Translations under genes and position numbers: made by a program
Source: Alteriqipengyuania bathyomarina_B
GTDB lineage: Bacteria > Pseudomonadota > Alphaproteobacteria > Sphingomonadales > Sphingomonadaceae
NCBI RefSeq assembly: GCF_038594605.1
Contig: NZ_JBCFZM010000001.1
Coordinates: forward strand, 1,302,001 to 1,366,000
Reading direction: 5' to 3'
DNA: 64,000 nt
Part shown: positions 1-8,767 of the stretch, piece after piece
Position numbering within the stretch: the stretch's first letter is position 1
How the letters are laid out: each line of letters opens with the position of its first letter
The notes under the pieces: generated by a model
Databases searched by the model: none
Told to the model about the DNA's origin: nothing
What the model saw: only the letters and a program-made list of their open reading frames with translations

Positions 1-769
1 CGCCAAGATCCTCAGCCCCGAAAAAATCGTCGTCCTGCCGGACATGGACGCGGGCTGCAGCCTCGAGGACTCCTGCCCGCCCGAGAAGTTCAAGGCCTTC
101 CGCGAGGCGCATCCCGACCACATCGCGCTGACCTACATCAACTGTTCGACCGAGGTGAAAGCCCTGTCGGACGTGATCGTCACCAGCTCCAGCGCGGAAA
201 CGATCCTCGAGCAGATTCCCGAGGACCAGCCGATCATCTTCGGGCCGGACCGGCACCTGGGGGGCTATCTCAACCGCAAATTCAACCGCGAGATGCTGCT
301 GTGGCCGGGCGTGTGCATCGTCCACGAGGCGTTCAGCGAAACCGAGCTATTGAAGCTCAAGGCCCAGCACCCCGGCGCACCGATCGCGGCGCACCCCGAG
401 TGCCCGCCCGCGATCGTCGAACATGCGGATTATGTCGGCTCGACCAGCGGCATCCTGCAATTTGCGGAGACCTTCCCCGGCGACACGCTGATCGTCGCGA
501 CCGAGCCGCACATCATTCACCAGATGGAAAAGGCGCTGCCGGAGAAGAACTTCATCGGCGCGCCCGGCGCAGACGGCAACTGCAACTGCAATATCTGCCC
601 CTACATGGCGCTCAACACGCTGGAGAAGCTCTACACCGCGCTGCGCGACCTCGAGCCGCGGATCGAAATCGAGGAAGGGCTGCGCCTCCAGGCCAAGCAG
701 AGCCTCGACAAGATGCTCGAAATGGCGAGCGGCACGATCGGCAAGGGCGATCTGGGTAAGATCGACTGA
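1..769 (+). CDS. nadA: Quinolinate synthase NadA (5' partial)
   Basis: The reading frame enters from the left edge (first full codon at base 2), so the N-terminal part is missing and about 255 residues are visible. NadA condenses iminoaspartate with dihydroxyacetone phosphate to quinolinate in NAD synthesis, in the cytoplasm, using a [4Fe-4S] cluster. The three cysteine regions typical of the family are present: DAGCSLEDSC near the visible start, HPEC in the middle and NCNCNICPYM near the C-terminus. No nadB or nadC is visible downstream. The gene ends just before a strong hairpin terminator. Identification is firm; only the start lies outside the window. Confidence 0.96.
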   Translation, partial: AKILSPEKIVVLPDMDAGCSLEDSCPPEKFKAFREAHPDHIALTYINCSTEVKALSDVIVTSSSAETILEQIPEDQPIIFGPDRHLGGYLNRKFNREMLLWPGVCIVHEAFSETELLKLKAQHPGAPIAAHPECPPAIVEHADYVGSTSGILQFAETFPGDTLIVATEPHIIHQMEKALPEKNFIGAPGADGNCNCNICPYMALNTLEKLYTALRDLEPRIEIEEGLRLQAKQSLDKMLEMASGTIGKGDLGKID

Positions 770-790
770 CCCACACACCGACGGACACGA

Positions 791-825
791 AAAAGGCCGG
801 GGCGAACCACCACCCCGGCCTTCGT
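791..825. terminator. Bidirectional hairpin terminator between nadA and the rhodopsin gene
   Basis: Arms AAGGCCGGGG (793-802) and CCCCGGCCTT (813-822) are perfectly complementary over 10 bp with a 10-nt loop. An A-run precedes the stem and T-rich DNA follows. It lies between two convergent genes and can serve both. Confidence 0.75.
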
Positions 826-872
826 TCTGGACACGTCAGGGAGACGATCCGGAATTCGTGTATTGCGGTATC

Positions 873-1796
873 CTACGGCGCCCGTCGCAGGCCCGGCCCG
901 GCCGTATTGCTCTTGGGCGGAGCTGGGGCCAGCTCCTCTGCGGCAGGCATGTAGCCTTCGTAAGAGCTGCGGCGCAGCACGAAGCGGGTCAGGATGATGC
1001 CGAAAACCAGCTTCGAAAAGATATCCGCCACCGAATAGATCGCCTGCCGGGCCACCACGATGTCGCCGGTCGCGCCGAGCTGCGGTAGCGCATAGGCCAG
1101 CGGATAGAGCCCCCAGGTGGCGAGGAAGAACCACCACAGATTGCTGGGCCATGGCTTAAGAATATCGGGCGTATTGTTGATCCCCGAAATCAGCGTCTGG
1201 CGCACTTCGAGGATCAGCCAGAGGAAGAAGATCGTGGAGACGACGCCCCACAGATTGAGGTGCGAGAAATCGCCGACTTCGCCGAACTGGCCATACAGGC
1301 CTGCCCAGATCATCAGCACGCCCGGCACCGCCATCCGCAGCGAACGGCGCTGGATGTCCGACTGCTTGAGGCCCATGGCGATCGCCAGCTGGGTCAGCAG
1401 GATCGGCACGGTGATCGTCCAGTTGCCGTAACGGAAGGCGTTGGTGAAGGTCTCGTTCTCGGCCAGCGGACGATAGGCACCGTCGACGAAGGCGTAGCTA
1501 TCCTTCCACAGGTTGAATTCCTGCAGCAGGCTCAATCCCGCGCTCGCCATGACCACTGCCGACAGAATTGGCACCAGGCGATAACGCGGCGCGAGATTCT
1601 GCGAATTCATCATGAAAAACAGGATGAATGCGAAACACGCGCCGTAACTCACCATCAGGATCAGCGACCCGAGCGTATATTGCTGCGTCGTCAGCGTAAC
1701 GATGTTCTCGATATTGCCGAGCTGGTCGGCCAATGCAGTATCCGCCCCCGGGATCGGAGGGTTAACGACGGTGTTGTCGACGATGGGGGCAGTCAT
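873..1796 (-). CDS. Microbial rhodopsin with NTQ motif, probable light-driven chloride pump
   Basis: A 307-residue seven-helix retinal protein of the inner membrane. The retinal Schiff-base lysine is K262, with the conserved aspartate D258 four residues before it (SVADIFSK). Helix C reads RYGNWTITVPILLTQ, placing N125, T129 and Q136 where proton-pumping proteorhodopsin has D, T and E. This NTQ combination is known from marine inward chloride pumps such as those of Fulvimarina and Nonlabens; pumping chloride here is inference from the motif. The ATG at 1796 was chosen because AAAGGA precedes it by about seven bases; an upstream in-frame start would add a non-membrane arginine-rich stretch. No retinal-forming dioxygenase gene (blh) is in the window. 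The gene is transcribed away from the DUF2254 gene. Confidence 0.9.
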   Translation of the reverse strand: MTAPIVDNTVVNPPIPGADTALADQLGNIENIVTLTTQQYTLGSLILMVSYGACFAFILFFMMNSQNLAPRYRLVPILSAVVMASAGLSLLQEFNLWKDSYAFVDGAYRPLAENETFTNAFRYGNWTITVPILLTQLAIAMGLKQSDIQRRSLRMAVPGVLMIWAGLYGQFGEVGDFSHLNLWGVVSTIFFLWLILEVRQTLISGINNTPDILKPWPSNLWWFFLATWGLYPLAYALPQLGATGDIVVARQAIYSVADIFSKLVFGIILTRFVLRRSSYEGYMPAAEELAPAPPKSNTAGPGLRRAP

Positions 1797-1974
1797 GAAC
1801 GTCCTTTCACGGGCAGGCCGCGGGTTTCTCCTGCCAATGCGGCATCCAATCGCATCAACTGGAGAAGTGTGCAATCGCGGTAAGGATAAACGCGGAGAAG
1901 CCGTTTCGTCGCGAGACAGGGCCTGTGATGGTCCCTAATGAACACGATTAACAACAAGGAAGCAGCCCCCGATC

Positions 1975-3297
1975 ATGATGGCCGATCTGCGCAAATTGCT
2001 GAGCGACATTAATGCCAGCTATTGGTTCTTCCCCGCGCTGTTCGCGGTTGGTGCCCTGCTGCTCGCGACGCTCACCATCCAGCTCGACCGGGCAGGCCAG
2101 ACCGACTGGATCAACGACATTCACTGGCTCCAGCCCGCGCGGCCGCAGGGGGCGAGCAACATGCTGTCGGTAATCGCCGGATCGATGATCGGCGTCGCAT
2201 CAACCCTGTTCTCGATCACGATCGCAGCGGTCGCGTTCGCCAGCGGCAATTACGGACCGCGCCTGCTGACCAATTTCATGGAAGATCGCGGCAACCAGAT
2301 CAGCCTCGCGACCTTCATCGGCACCTTCGTCTATGCGATCACGGTGCTGCGGTCGGTCCGCGCGGCTGACGAGGCAAGCCTGATAACACAGGGCAGCGCG
2401 CTGCCCGGCTTCGTGCCGCAACTCTCGCTGCTCATCGCCTACGGCCTGATGGCCCTCTCGGTCATGGTGCTGGTCTATTTCCTCAATCACGTACCCTCCT
2501 CGATCCGGATCAACGCCGTGCTGGAGGGGATCGGGCGGCGTCTGCTCGTCTCGATCCGCAAGAACTTCGACGAACCGATGAAGGCGCGCGTGGAAGCCGA
2601 CATCCGCGCAGGCACTCCGGTCGCCGCGGATCGATCGGGCTATATTCAGGTCATCGACTGGAGCGAGCTCTTGAAAGTGGCGCGCAAGAGCGGCGCGGAA
2701 CTGCAGCTGGCAGTGCGCACCGGCGATTTCGTCCATCCCGGCGTCGCGATCGGGTACTGGTCGGAAAAGCCCGACGACGCGTGTGACGAGCAGGTGCGCG
2801 ACTGCCTGGCACTGGGCGACACCCGCACGCCGACGCAGGATCTCCATTTCATGATCGACGAGCTGGTGGAGATCGGCCTGCGCGCCCTGTCGCCCGGCAT
2901 CAACGACCCCTTCACCGCGATTTCGGCGCTGCACTGGATCGGCGCGGCAACCGCTGAGCTGGGGCGGCGCGATCTCAACTGGTCGGTCGGCGAGCCCGAC
3001 GAGGACGGGCGGCGCCCGCTGCGGCCCATGGCAGACGATTTTCACCATTATGTTGCCCGCGGCTTCGGCACAATCCGTAACGGCGTCTCGACCAGTCCGG
3101 CGGCATCCACAGTCATGTTCGATACGCTGGAGAATGCCGCGACCGTCATCACCGATCCGGTCCGCCACAAGGACCTGCAAGACGAGGCTTTGCAGCTGAT
3201 GCGGCAGGCGAGGGTCAATCTGACGGGCCCCGATCTGGAGCAGGTGGAGGCGCGCTATGCGCTGTTTGGCAAGCGGACCGCGGATCGCCCGCGCTAG
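1975..3297 (+). CDS. DUF2254 family membrane protein
   Basis: A 440-residue predicted inner-membrane protein of the DUF2254 family. The N-terminal third carries hydrophobic helices (about residues 20-35, 65-90, 105-125 and 140-165), followed by a long soluble C-terminal domain. The family is common in alphaproteobacteria but has no established function. The start is one of two adjacent ATG codons (1975, 1978) about 10-15 bases after AAGGAAG. It is divergent from the rhodopsin gene with a 178-bp shared upstream region, so the two could be co-regulated, but no operator is evident. The family call is from overall resemblance; a role in light-related physiology would be speculation. Confidence 0.8.
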   Translation: MMADLRKLLSDINASYWFFPALFAVGALLLATLTIQLDRAGQTDWINDIHWLQPARPQGASNMLSVIAGSMIGVASTLFSITIAAVAFASGNYGPRLLTNFMEDRGNQISLATFIGTFVYAITVLRSVRAADEASLITQGSALPGFVPQLSLLIAYGLMALSVMVLVYFLNHVPSSIRINAVLEGIGRRLLVSIRKNFDEPMKARVEADIRAGTPVAADRSGYIQVIDWSELLKVARKSGAELQLAVRTGDFVHPGVAIGYWSEKPDDACDEQVRDCLALGDTRTPTQDLHFMIDELVEIGLRALSPGINDPFTAISALHWIGAATAELGRRDLNWSVGEPDEDGRRPLRPMADDFHHYVARGFGTIRNGVSTSPAASTVMFDTLENAATVITDPVRHKDLQDEALQLMRQARVNLTGPDLEQVEARYALFGKRTADRPR

Positions 3298-3314
3298 GCG
3301 AAAGCCGACCTCAG

Positions 3315-4232
3315 CTAGCGCACGCGCGCCCGCGCGACGGCCAGCGCCGCGCCGAGCATCGCCATTCCCACCAGATCGAGCGGGCTTAGAACTTCGCCAA
3401 AGGCCACGAACCCGTATGCCACGGCGACCGCTGGCTGCATCAGCAGGGCAAGCCCGATGATCATCGGCGGGAAGGCACGCAGCGCGAAGACCAGCAGGCC
3501 CTGCCCGACGACCTGGCTCAGGATCGCGAGCACCACCACTGGAGCCCAGTCGTGCGGCCATACAGGCTCGCCACGGATCACGGCGACCGCGACCAGCACC
3601 GGCGCGCCAACCATGCATACGCGCACCAGCAGCGCCCAGCTGCCCAGCCCCTTGCGCGCATCCTGCAGGCGCAGGAGATAGACCGCGTAGAGCAGCCCGG
3701 CGGCGATGCAGAACAGGTCGCCCACCAGGGTGCTCGCGCTGATCTCGGCGCTGCGGCCCAGCAGGATCGCCGCCCCGCCCAACGCCAGCAGAATCGCGAA
3801 CCACTCCGCGCGGGCGGGCATCGTCCGCGCAACGAGCACGCCCCAGAACAGCAGCACGATGCTGCCCGCGTTGCCGAACAGGCTGGCATTGCCCAGCCTC
3901 GTCTGTTCGATCCCGACATGCCAGGCCGCCAGGTCGAGCGCGAAGGCCACCGCGCCCAGCGCCACCAGCCACGCCGCGCGGCGCGGCACCCCGAACACCG
4001 GCTCGCCCACGCGCCGGGCAATCAGCCAGAGGATCGGCAAGGCCAGTACGACCCGCCAGAAACCGGCCGCCACCGGCCCGCTATCGGCCAGCCGGACGGA
4101 CCATGGACCCAGCGCCAGCGCGATATTGCCCGCGATCAGCGCGAGCCAGTGCACGAGCCCTGGCTCGGCGGCGCGAGGATCGCTTGCAGGCTGGAAAGCC
4201 GATCTATCGCGCGTGTCGCTTGCCGTGCTCAT
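3315..4232 (-). CDS. DMT superfamily transporter (EamA domains)
   Basis: A 305-residue inner-membrane protein with about ten hydrophobic helices arranged as two EamA repeats, the usual layout and length for drug/metabolite exporters. The first 25 residues are a polar cytoplasmic tail before the first helix (LALIAGNIALALGPW). Substrate cannot be predicted from sequence; family members export amino acids, nucleosides or small toxic compounds. The gene is convergent with the DUF2254 gene, with only 17 bp between stop codons, and divergent from the Old Yellow Enzyme gene. The ATG at 4232 is the first in-frame start. Confidence 0.87.
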   Translation of the reverse strand: MSTASDTRDRSAFQPASDPRAAEPGLVHWLALIAGNIALALGPWSVRLADSGPVAAGFWRVVLALPILWLIARRVGEPVFGVPRRAAWLVALGAVAFALDLAAWHVGIEQTRLGNASLFGNAGSIVLLFWGVLVARTMPARAEWFAILLALGGAAILLGRSAEISASTLVGDLFCIAAGLLYAVYLLRLQDARKGLGSWALLVRVCMVGAPVLVAVAVIRGEPVWPHDWAPVVVLAILSQVVGQGLLVFALRAFPPMIIGLALLMQPAVAVAYGFVAFGEVLSPLDLVGMAMLGAALAVARARVR

Positions 4233-4294
4233 GGTGCCGCCCTACCTCGCCTGCACACCGATGGGTCAAAAATAAGAGAAGGAGATCTCCCTCC

Positions 4295-5404
4295 ATGCAC
4301 GACGCCCTGTTCGAGCCGCTGCGCCTCGGCGCGATAACCGCCCCCAATCGTATCCTGATGGCCCCGCTCACGCGTGGTCGCGCGACCCCGCCCAATTTCG
4401 TGCCCAACGCGATGATGGAAACCTATTACCGCCAGCGCGCGAGCGCCGGGTTGATCATCTCCGAAGCGACCGGGATCAGCGTGGAAGGGCTCGGCTGGCC
4501 CAACGCGCCGGGCATCTGGAGCGACGAGCAGGTCGAAGGCTGGAAGCCGATTACCGACGGCGTCCACGAGGAAGGTGGGCGGATCGTCCTCCAACTGTGG
4601 CACATGGGTCGCATCGTCCATCCCGATTTCCTCGGCGGCAATCCGCCGGTCTCAGCCAGCGCGACGACCGCGCCGGGCCATGCCCACACGCCGACGGGGC
4701 GCAAGGATTACGAACAGGCGCGCGCGCTTTCGGTCGACGAGATCAAGCGCGTGGTCGAGGATTATCGCAAGGCGAGCGAGAACGCGAAAGCCGCCGGGTT
4801 CGACGGTGTGCAACTGCACGGCGCGAATGGATACCTGATCGACCAGTTCCTGCGCCGCAGCACCAATCTGCGCGAAGACGAATACGGCGGCTCGGCGGAA
4901 AATCGCGCCCGTTTGCTCGGCGAAGCGCTCGACGCGCTGATCGACGTGTGGGGTGCGGACCGCGTCGGCCTGCGGCTCTCGCCCAATGGCGACTCGCAAG
5001 GGGCGGACGATCCCGATCCGGCAGAGACGTTCGGGGCGGCGGCCAAGGTCGCGCAGGATCGCCAGGTCGCCTTCCTCGAACTGCGCCAGCCGGGCCCGGA
5101 AGGCACCTTCGGCAGCACCGAAGTGCCGCAGCAGGATGCGCATATCCGCAGCATCTACAAAGGCCCGCTGGTCCTCAACAGCGACTACGAGCCCGCACAG
5201 GCGGCGGCGGACGTCGAGAGCGGACGCGCCGATGCGATCAGCTTCGGCCGCCCCTTCATCTCCAACCCCGATCTGCCCGCACGCATCGCGAAAGACGCGC
5301 CGCTGGCAGAGAACGTCAATGTTCCGCAGAGCTGGTATCTGCCGGGCGCGGCTGGCTATATCGACTATCCGACGCTGGAAGAGGAAGCGGCCCAAACCGC
5401 CTGA
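4295..5404 (+). CDS. Old Yellow Enzyme family NADH:flavin oxidoreductase / alkene reductase
   Basis: A 369-residue FMN-dependent TIM-barrel enzyme of the OYE/NemA group, which reduces activated C=C bonds of enones, or nitro esters, with NAD(P)H in the cytoplasm. Active-site residues are visible: PLTR with T26 near the flavin, and H175-x-x-N178-x-Y180 (QLHGANGY), matching the substrate-binding His/Asn and proton-donor Tyr of OYE. The ATG at 4295 follows AGAAGGAGAT and fits the family N-terminus (ALFEPLRLGAITAPNRI). The gene stands alone, divergent from a DMT exporter; pairing of an ene-reductase with an efflux pump hints at electrophile detoxification, but that is inference. Confidence 0.93.
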   Translation: MHDALFEPLRLGAITAPNRILMAPLTRGRATPPNFVPNAMMETYYRQRASAGLIISEATGISVEGLGWPNAPGIWSDEQVEGWKPITDGVHEEGGRIVLQLWHMGRIVHPDFLGGNPPVSASATTAPGHAHTPTGRKDYEQARALSVDEIKRVVEDYRKASENAKAAGFDGVQLHGANGYLIDQFLRRSTNLREDEYGGSAENRARLLGEALDALIDVWGADRVGLRLSPNGDSQGADDPDPAETFGAAAKVAQDRQVAFLELRQPGPEGTFGSTEVPQQDAHIRSIYKGPLVLNSDYEPAQAAADVESGRADAISFGRPFISNPDLPARIAKDAPLAENVNVPQSWYLPGAAGYIDYPTLEEEAAQTA

Positions 5405-5434
5405 GTGGCGCGCCGCGCGGTCGACAGGGCGGCG

Positions 5435-5707
5435 CTACCCGGCGTCGCCCCCGTCCGGCGAGGCGTCCGGTGAGGCATCATCTGCGGTGTCATCGTCGCC
5501 GCCGCCGCCGCCACGCTGGGGCGATTGCGATTTGACCGAATCGAGCGGCAGCATCGCGTCCGAGATCGTCCCGCCGCGCACTTCACCCTGCGGCCCGGCG
5601 TCCGCGGTCGCCTCGGTCTCGGGCGCTTCCTCGCTGTCCCCGCATGCTGACAGCAGCGCGAGCGCTGCGATCGAGGCGGCAAGCGAGAGAGATTTTCCGG
5701 TCATCAT
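5435..5707 (-). CDS. Small acidic lipoprotein, function unknown
   Basis: A 90-residue protein with a signal peptide ending in a clear lipobox (LLSAC, C22), so it should be lipidated and membrane-anchored. The mature part is low-complexity and very acidic, with a glycine run followed by repeated Asp/Ala/Ser/Pro near the end. It starts within ATGATGA at the lipB stop codon, giving a 4-base overlap and likely translational coupling. A second ATG three bases on is equally possible. I recognise no family. Such proteins are common accessory envelope components; the link with lipB may be positional only. Confidence 0.65.
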   Translation of the reverse strand: MMTGKSLSLAASIAALALLSACGDSEEAPETEATADAGPQGEVRGGTISDAMLPLDSVKSQSPQRGGGGGDDDTADDASPDASPDGGDAG

Positions 5708-6360
5708 GTGTCCTGCTGGTCGAGCGCCGCGAGGAAGGCGGGCGCCTCGGCCCGCAATGCCTCATCCCATGCCTCGGGCGCAAGCGCGATGCCCAGATCG
5801 GCGAGGCTGGTGACGCCGAATTCCTCGATCCCGCACGGCACGATGCCGGTGAAATGGTTGAGGTCGGGCGCCAGGTTTACTGCAAAGCCGTGCATCGTGA
5901 CCCACCGGCGCACCCGCACGCCGATCGCACCGATCTTCGCCTCGCGCCCGTCCGGCCCGGTGGTCCAGATGCCGACCCGTTCGGGCACGGTCCAGCTCTC
6001 GACACCGAAACGCGCCAGCGCCGCCGCCGCCCAGCCTTCCAGCGCGTGGACGAACCGGCGCACGTCCTTGCCGCGTGTCCGCAGGTCGAGCAGGACGTAG
6101 GTCACCCGCTGGCCGGGGCCGTGATAGGTGTAGCGCCCGCCGCGCCCCGCCTCGACCACCTCGAAACGCGGGTCGAGCAATTCGCCCGCCACCGCGCTGG
6201 TGCCTGCCGTGTAGACCGGCGGATGTTCGAGATGCCACAGCAACTCGCGCGCCTCGCCCGCCTGGATCGCGGCGTTGCGCGCCTCCATTGCGGCCAGCGC
6301 TTCGCGGTAGGGCACCGGATCGGTCGCCACCCGCCATTCGATTTGTTCAAGCTCGCGCAT
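5704..6360 (-). CDS. lipB: Octanoyl-[acyl-carrier-protein]:protein N-octanoyltransferase LipB
   Basis: A 218-residue cytoplasmic enzyme that moves octanoyl groups from ACP to the lipoyl domains of 2-oxoacid dehydrogenases and the glycine cleavage system, the first step of lipoate synthesis. The catalytic pair is visible: C176 in VPCGIEEFGVTSL and K142 in REAKIGAIG. The RGG/HGPGQ substrate-binding segment (residues 73-84) is intact. The start at 6360 (MRELEQIEW) was preferred to an upstream ATG at 6420, which would run into the start of the divergent membrane-protein gene. The partner lipA is not in the window. A small lipoprotein gene overlaps its stop. Confidence 0.95.
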   Translation of the reverse strand: MRELEQIEWRVATDPVPYREALAAMEARNAAIQAGEARELLWHLEHPPVYTAGTSAVAGELLDPRFEVVEAGRGGRYTYHGPGQRVTYVLLDLRTRGKDVRRFVHALEGWAAAALARFGVESWTVPERVGIWTTGPDGREAKIGAIGVRVRRWVTMHGFAVNLAPDLNHFTGIVPCGIEEFGVTSLADLGIALAPEAWDEALRAEAPAFLAALDQQDT

Positions 6361-6419
6361 TTTCGTTTGCGTGCCGCATGGCCCGCCGCTTATCAAGGGC
6401 GGGAAAAGAGGGGTAATCA

Positions 6420-7244
6420 ATGAAGCTCGACATGAATCGCGCGTGGAACGAGGCGCTCGAACTGATCCAGGCCAATCTCGGCGTGATCGCCACCGTGGCC
6501 GGAGTGTTCTTCTTCCTTCCCTATCTCGTCTTTTCGCTGCTGATGCCCGAGACGGCGCAATCGATGAATATCGAACCCAATGCCGAGCCCGCAGTGGTGA
6601 TGGAGCAGCTTACGGAGTTCTATGGCGATATCTGGTGGATTCTGCTTCTGCTGATAGTGACCCAAACGGTCGGAACGCTGGCACTCCTCGCGCTGCTGCG
6701 GGCGAATAACCGCCCGACCGTCGGCGAAGCGATCGGGGTCGGCGCGATCGGCTTCTTCACGTCCATCGCAGCTTCGATCCTTTTCTACGTCGGCTTCGGC
6801 ATCGTCGCGGGCGTGCTGATGGGGATTGCGATCGCGACCAATGTCACCGCGCTCGCAGTGGTCGTGGGCATCCTCCTGTTTGTCGCCCTGATCTACGTGG
6901 CCGTCAAACTCTCGCTGCTCGCGCCCGTCATCGCGATCGACAAGATCTACAATCCCTTCACCGCGCTGCTGCGATCCTGGCGGTTGACCAAGGGCAATTC
7001 GGTACGGCTGTTCTTCTTCTACCTGCTGTTGTTCATCGCCCTGCTGGTGGTCAGCTTCGTCATCGGCCTGATCGTGATGCTCGTCTTCGGCCTGATGGGC
7101 GAGGAGATTGCGATGATCGGCAGTGGGCTGTTCAATTCCGCCTTCAATGCAGTTTACATCGTGATCATGCTGGGCATCTTCGCAGCGGTCCATCGCCAGT
7201 TGGCCGGGCCGGACGTCGAAGAGGTCTCCGAAACCTTCGAATAG
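6420..7244 (+). CDS. Multi-pass membrane protein, resembles GPDPase-type membrane domain / YciC-like proteins
   Basis: A 274-residue protein with about six hydrophobic helices and a short soluble N-terminus (MKLDMNRAWNEALELIQANLG). The pattern, including the segment KIYNPFTALLRSWRLTKGN between membrane spans, resembles proteins annotated as glycerophosphoryl diester phosphodiesterase membrane-domain or YciC-like proteins. These lack a catalytic phosphodiesterase domain and have no assigned activity. A good Shine-Dalgarno (AGAGGGG) precedes the ATG. The gene is divergent from lipB and followed 62 bp later by an MFS transporter. Confidence 0.75.
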   Translation: MKLDMNRAWNEALELIQANLGVIATVAGVFFFLPYLVFSLLMPETAQSMNIEPNAEPAVVMEQLTEFYGDIWWILLLLIVTQTVGTLALLALLRANNRPTVGEAIGVGAIGFFTSIAASILFYVGFGIVAGVLMGIAIATNVTALAVVVGILLFVALIYVAVKLSLLAPVIAIDKIYNPFTALLRSWRLTKGNSVRLFFFYLLLFIALLVVSFVIGLIVMLVFGLMGEEIAMIGSGLFNSAFNAVYIVIMLGIFAAVHRQLAGPDVEEVSETFE

Positions 7245-7306
7245 GGTCGCAGCGCGCGTCACCACTGATTGCCAGCGTGCGGCGCGCGGCCTAGCGTCGC
7301 GCGCCC

Positions 7307-8713
7307 ATGGCCGACTCTCACGCTTCCATCACGCCTACCGCATCGATCCCGCAGCCCGGCATCCCGCGCGGACGCATGGCGCTGCTGTTTACCGTCGTGC
7401 TCGTATCGGCGGCGGGCAATACCGCGATGCAATCGGTCATGCCCTCGATCGGCACCGCGCTGGGGGTGGCCGACGTGTGGATCAGCCTCGCCTATAGCTG
7501 GTCCGCGTTGCTGTGGGTCGGCTTCGCGCCCTTCTGGGCCCGCCGGTCCGACCGGCGCGGGCGCAAGGCTATGATGGCCATCGGGCTCGTCGGGTTCGTC
7601 GCGTCGATGGGGCTATGTGGCGCGGTCCTGTGGATCGGCCTCTCGGGCTGGATCGGACCGCTGCTCACGCTGCTGCTGTTTGCGCTCTGCCGCTCGCTCT
7701 ACGGACTGCTCGGCTCCGCTGCGCCGCCTGCGGTGCAGGCCTATGTCGCCAGCCGCACCCCGCGCAGCGAGCGCACGCAGGCGCTCTCGCTCATCTCCTC
7801 CAGCTTCGGACTGGGCACGGTGATCGGCCCCGCGCTCGCCCCGCTGATGATCCTGCCCTTCCTCGGACTGACCGGCCCGTTCTTTGCCTTCGCGCTGATC
7901 GGCATCCTCGCCATCATAGCCCTGCGGCTGCGCCTGCCCGACGACGAACCGCGCTTCGAGGCGCGCGGCCTGACCTTCGATGCGCCCTATGGCGGCAGCG
8001 GAGCGGGACGCCACGCGACCGACGGCGACCGCGACGATGGCGAGGAGGAAGAAAGAGCATACCGGGCACCGCGGGTCGGCGAGCAGCTGACCGCCGAGGC
8101 CGCGAGCGCACCCCATCTCGCCTGGAGCGACCCGCGCATCCGGCCGTGGCTGCTATCGGGCTTTCTCGGCGGACATGCGCAGGCAATGATGCTCGGCATT
8201 GCGGGCTTCCTCGTGCTCGACCGGCTGGGCCTGCGCGAAGATCCGCTGGCAGGCGCGGGTCCGGTCAGCATCGTCCTGATGCTCGGAGCGCTCGCCACCC
8301 TGCTCGCGCAGTGGGGGATTATCCCGATCATGCGCCTCGGCCCGCGCGCATCGACACTGTCGGGCATGGCGCTCGGTGTGATCGGCGCAACCGTGTTCGG
8401 CATGGCAGACGCATTGCACGGGATCGCGCTGGGCTTCGCCATCGCCGCACTGGGCTTCGGCCTGTTCCGCCCCGGCTTCACCGCCGGAGCCTCGCTTGCG
8501 GTCAGTCGGCCCGAGCAGGGGCAGGTTTCCGGCAAGGTCGCCAGCATCAACGGCGCGAGCTACATCTATGCGCCCGCACTGGGCGTCTGGCTGTACGGCC
8601 ACAGCGACTGGATCGGCTTCGCCGCGATCATCGGCTTTTGCGTTGCCGTGATGGTGATCGGGTGGACCCGGCTGGATAGCGACGCGGTGCTGATGGCGAG
8701 CGCCGAGGACTAG
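7307..8713 (+). CDS. Major facilitator superfamily transporter
   Basis: A 468-residue inner-membrane transporter with about twelve helices. The motif-A-like sequence between helices 2 and 3 (FAPFWARRSDRRGRKAMM) is diagnostic of MFS drug:proton antiporters. The central cytoplasmic loop (about residues 205-275) is long and strongly acidic (DGDRDDGEEEE). The start ATG at 7307 has only a weak ribosome site but fits the family length. Substrate is unknown. The gene is convergent with the ArsC-family gene, 54 bp away; a role in arsenical or drug efflux is possible but unproven. Confidence 0.9.
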   Translation: MADSHASITPTASIPQPGIPRGRMALLFTVVLVSAAGNTAMQSVMPSIGTALGVADVWISLAYSWSALLWVGFAPFWARRSDRRGRKAMMAIGLVGFVASMGLCGAVLWIGLSGWIGPLLTLLLFALCRSLYGLLGSAAPPAVQAYVASRTPRSERTQALSLISSSFGLGTVIGPALAPLMILPFLGLTGPFFAFALIGILAIIALRLRLPDDEPRFEARGLTFDAPYGGSGAGRHATDGDRDDGEEEERAYRAPRVGEQLTAEAASAPHLAWSDPRIRPWLLSGFLGGHAQAMMLGIAGFLVLDRLGLREDPLAGAGPVSIVLMLGALATLLAQWGIIPIMRLGPRASTLSGMALGVIGATVFGMADALHGIALGFAIAALGFGLFRPGFTAGASLAVSRPEQGQVSGKVASINGASYIYAPALGVWLYGHSDWIGFAAIIGFCVAVMVIGWTRLDSDAVLMASAED

Positions 8714-8739
8714 TTCGCCGGGGAGGCGGGTGGGGGATG

Positions 8740-8759
8740 GAGTTCGCGCTAGCGAACTC
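8740..8759. terminator. Inverted repeat between convergent MFS and arsC genes, candidate terminator
   Basis: Arms GAGTTCGC and GCGAACTC are perfectly complementary over 8 bp with a 4-base loop GCTA. There is no T-run, so it is not a classical intrinsic terminator, but its position between two converging stop codons fits a 3'-end structure. Confidence 0.4.
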
Positions 8760-8767
8760 TCGCTAGA

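Noticed and set aside
2200..3972. Long minus-strand open frame of about 590 codons opposite DUF2254 and the DMT gene
   Set aside because: It spans two well-supported genes and has Arg/His/Asp-rich low-quality composition, typical of antisense shadows in high-GC DNA.
8740..8759. Mobile-element terminal repeat
   Set aside because: No transposase, no matching partner repeat or target duplication; a 3'-end hairpin is a simpler reading.
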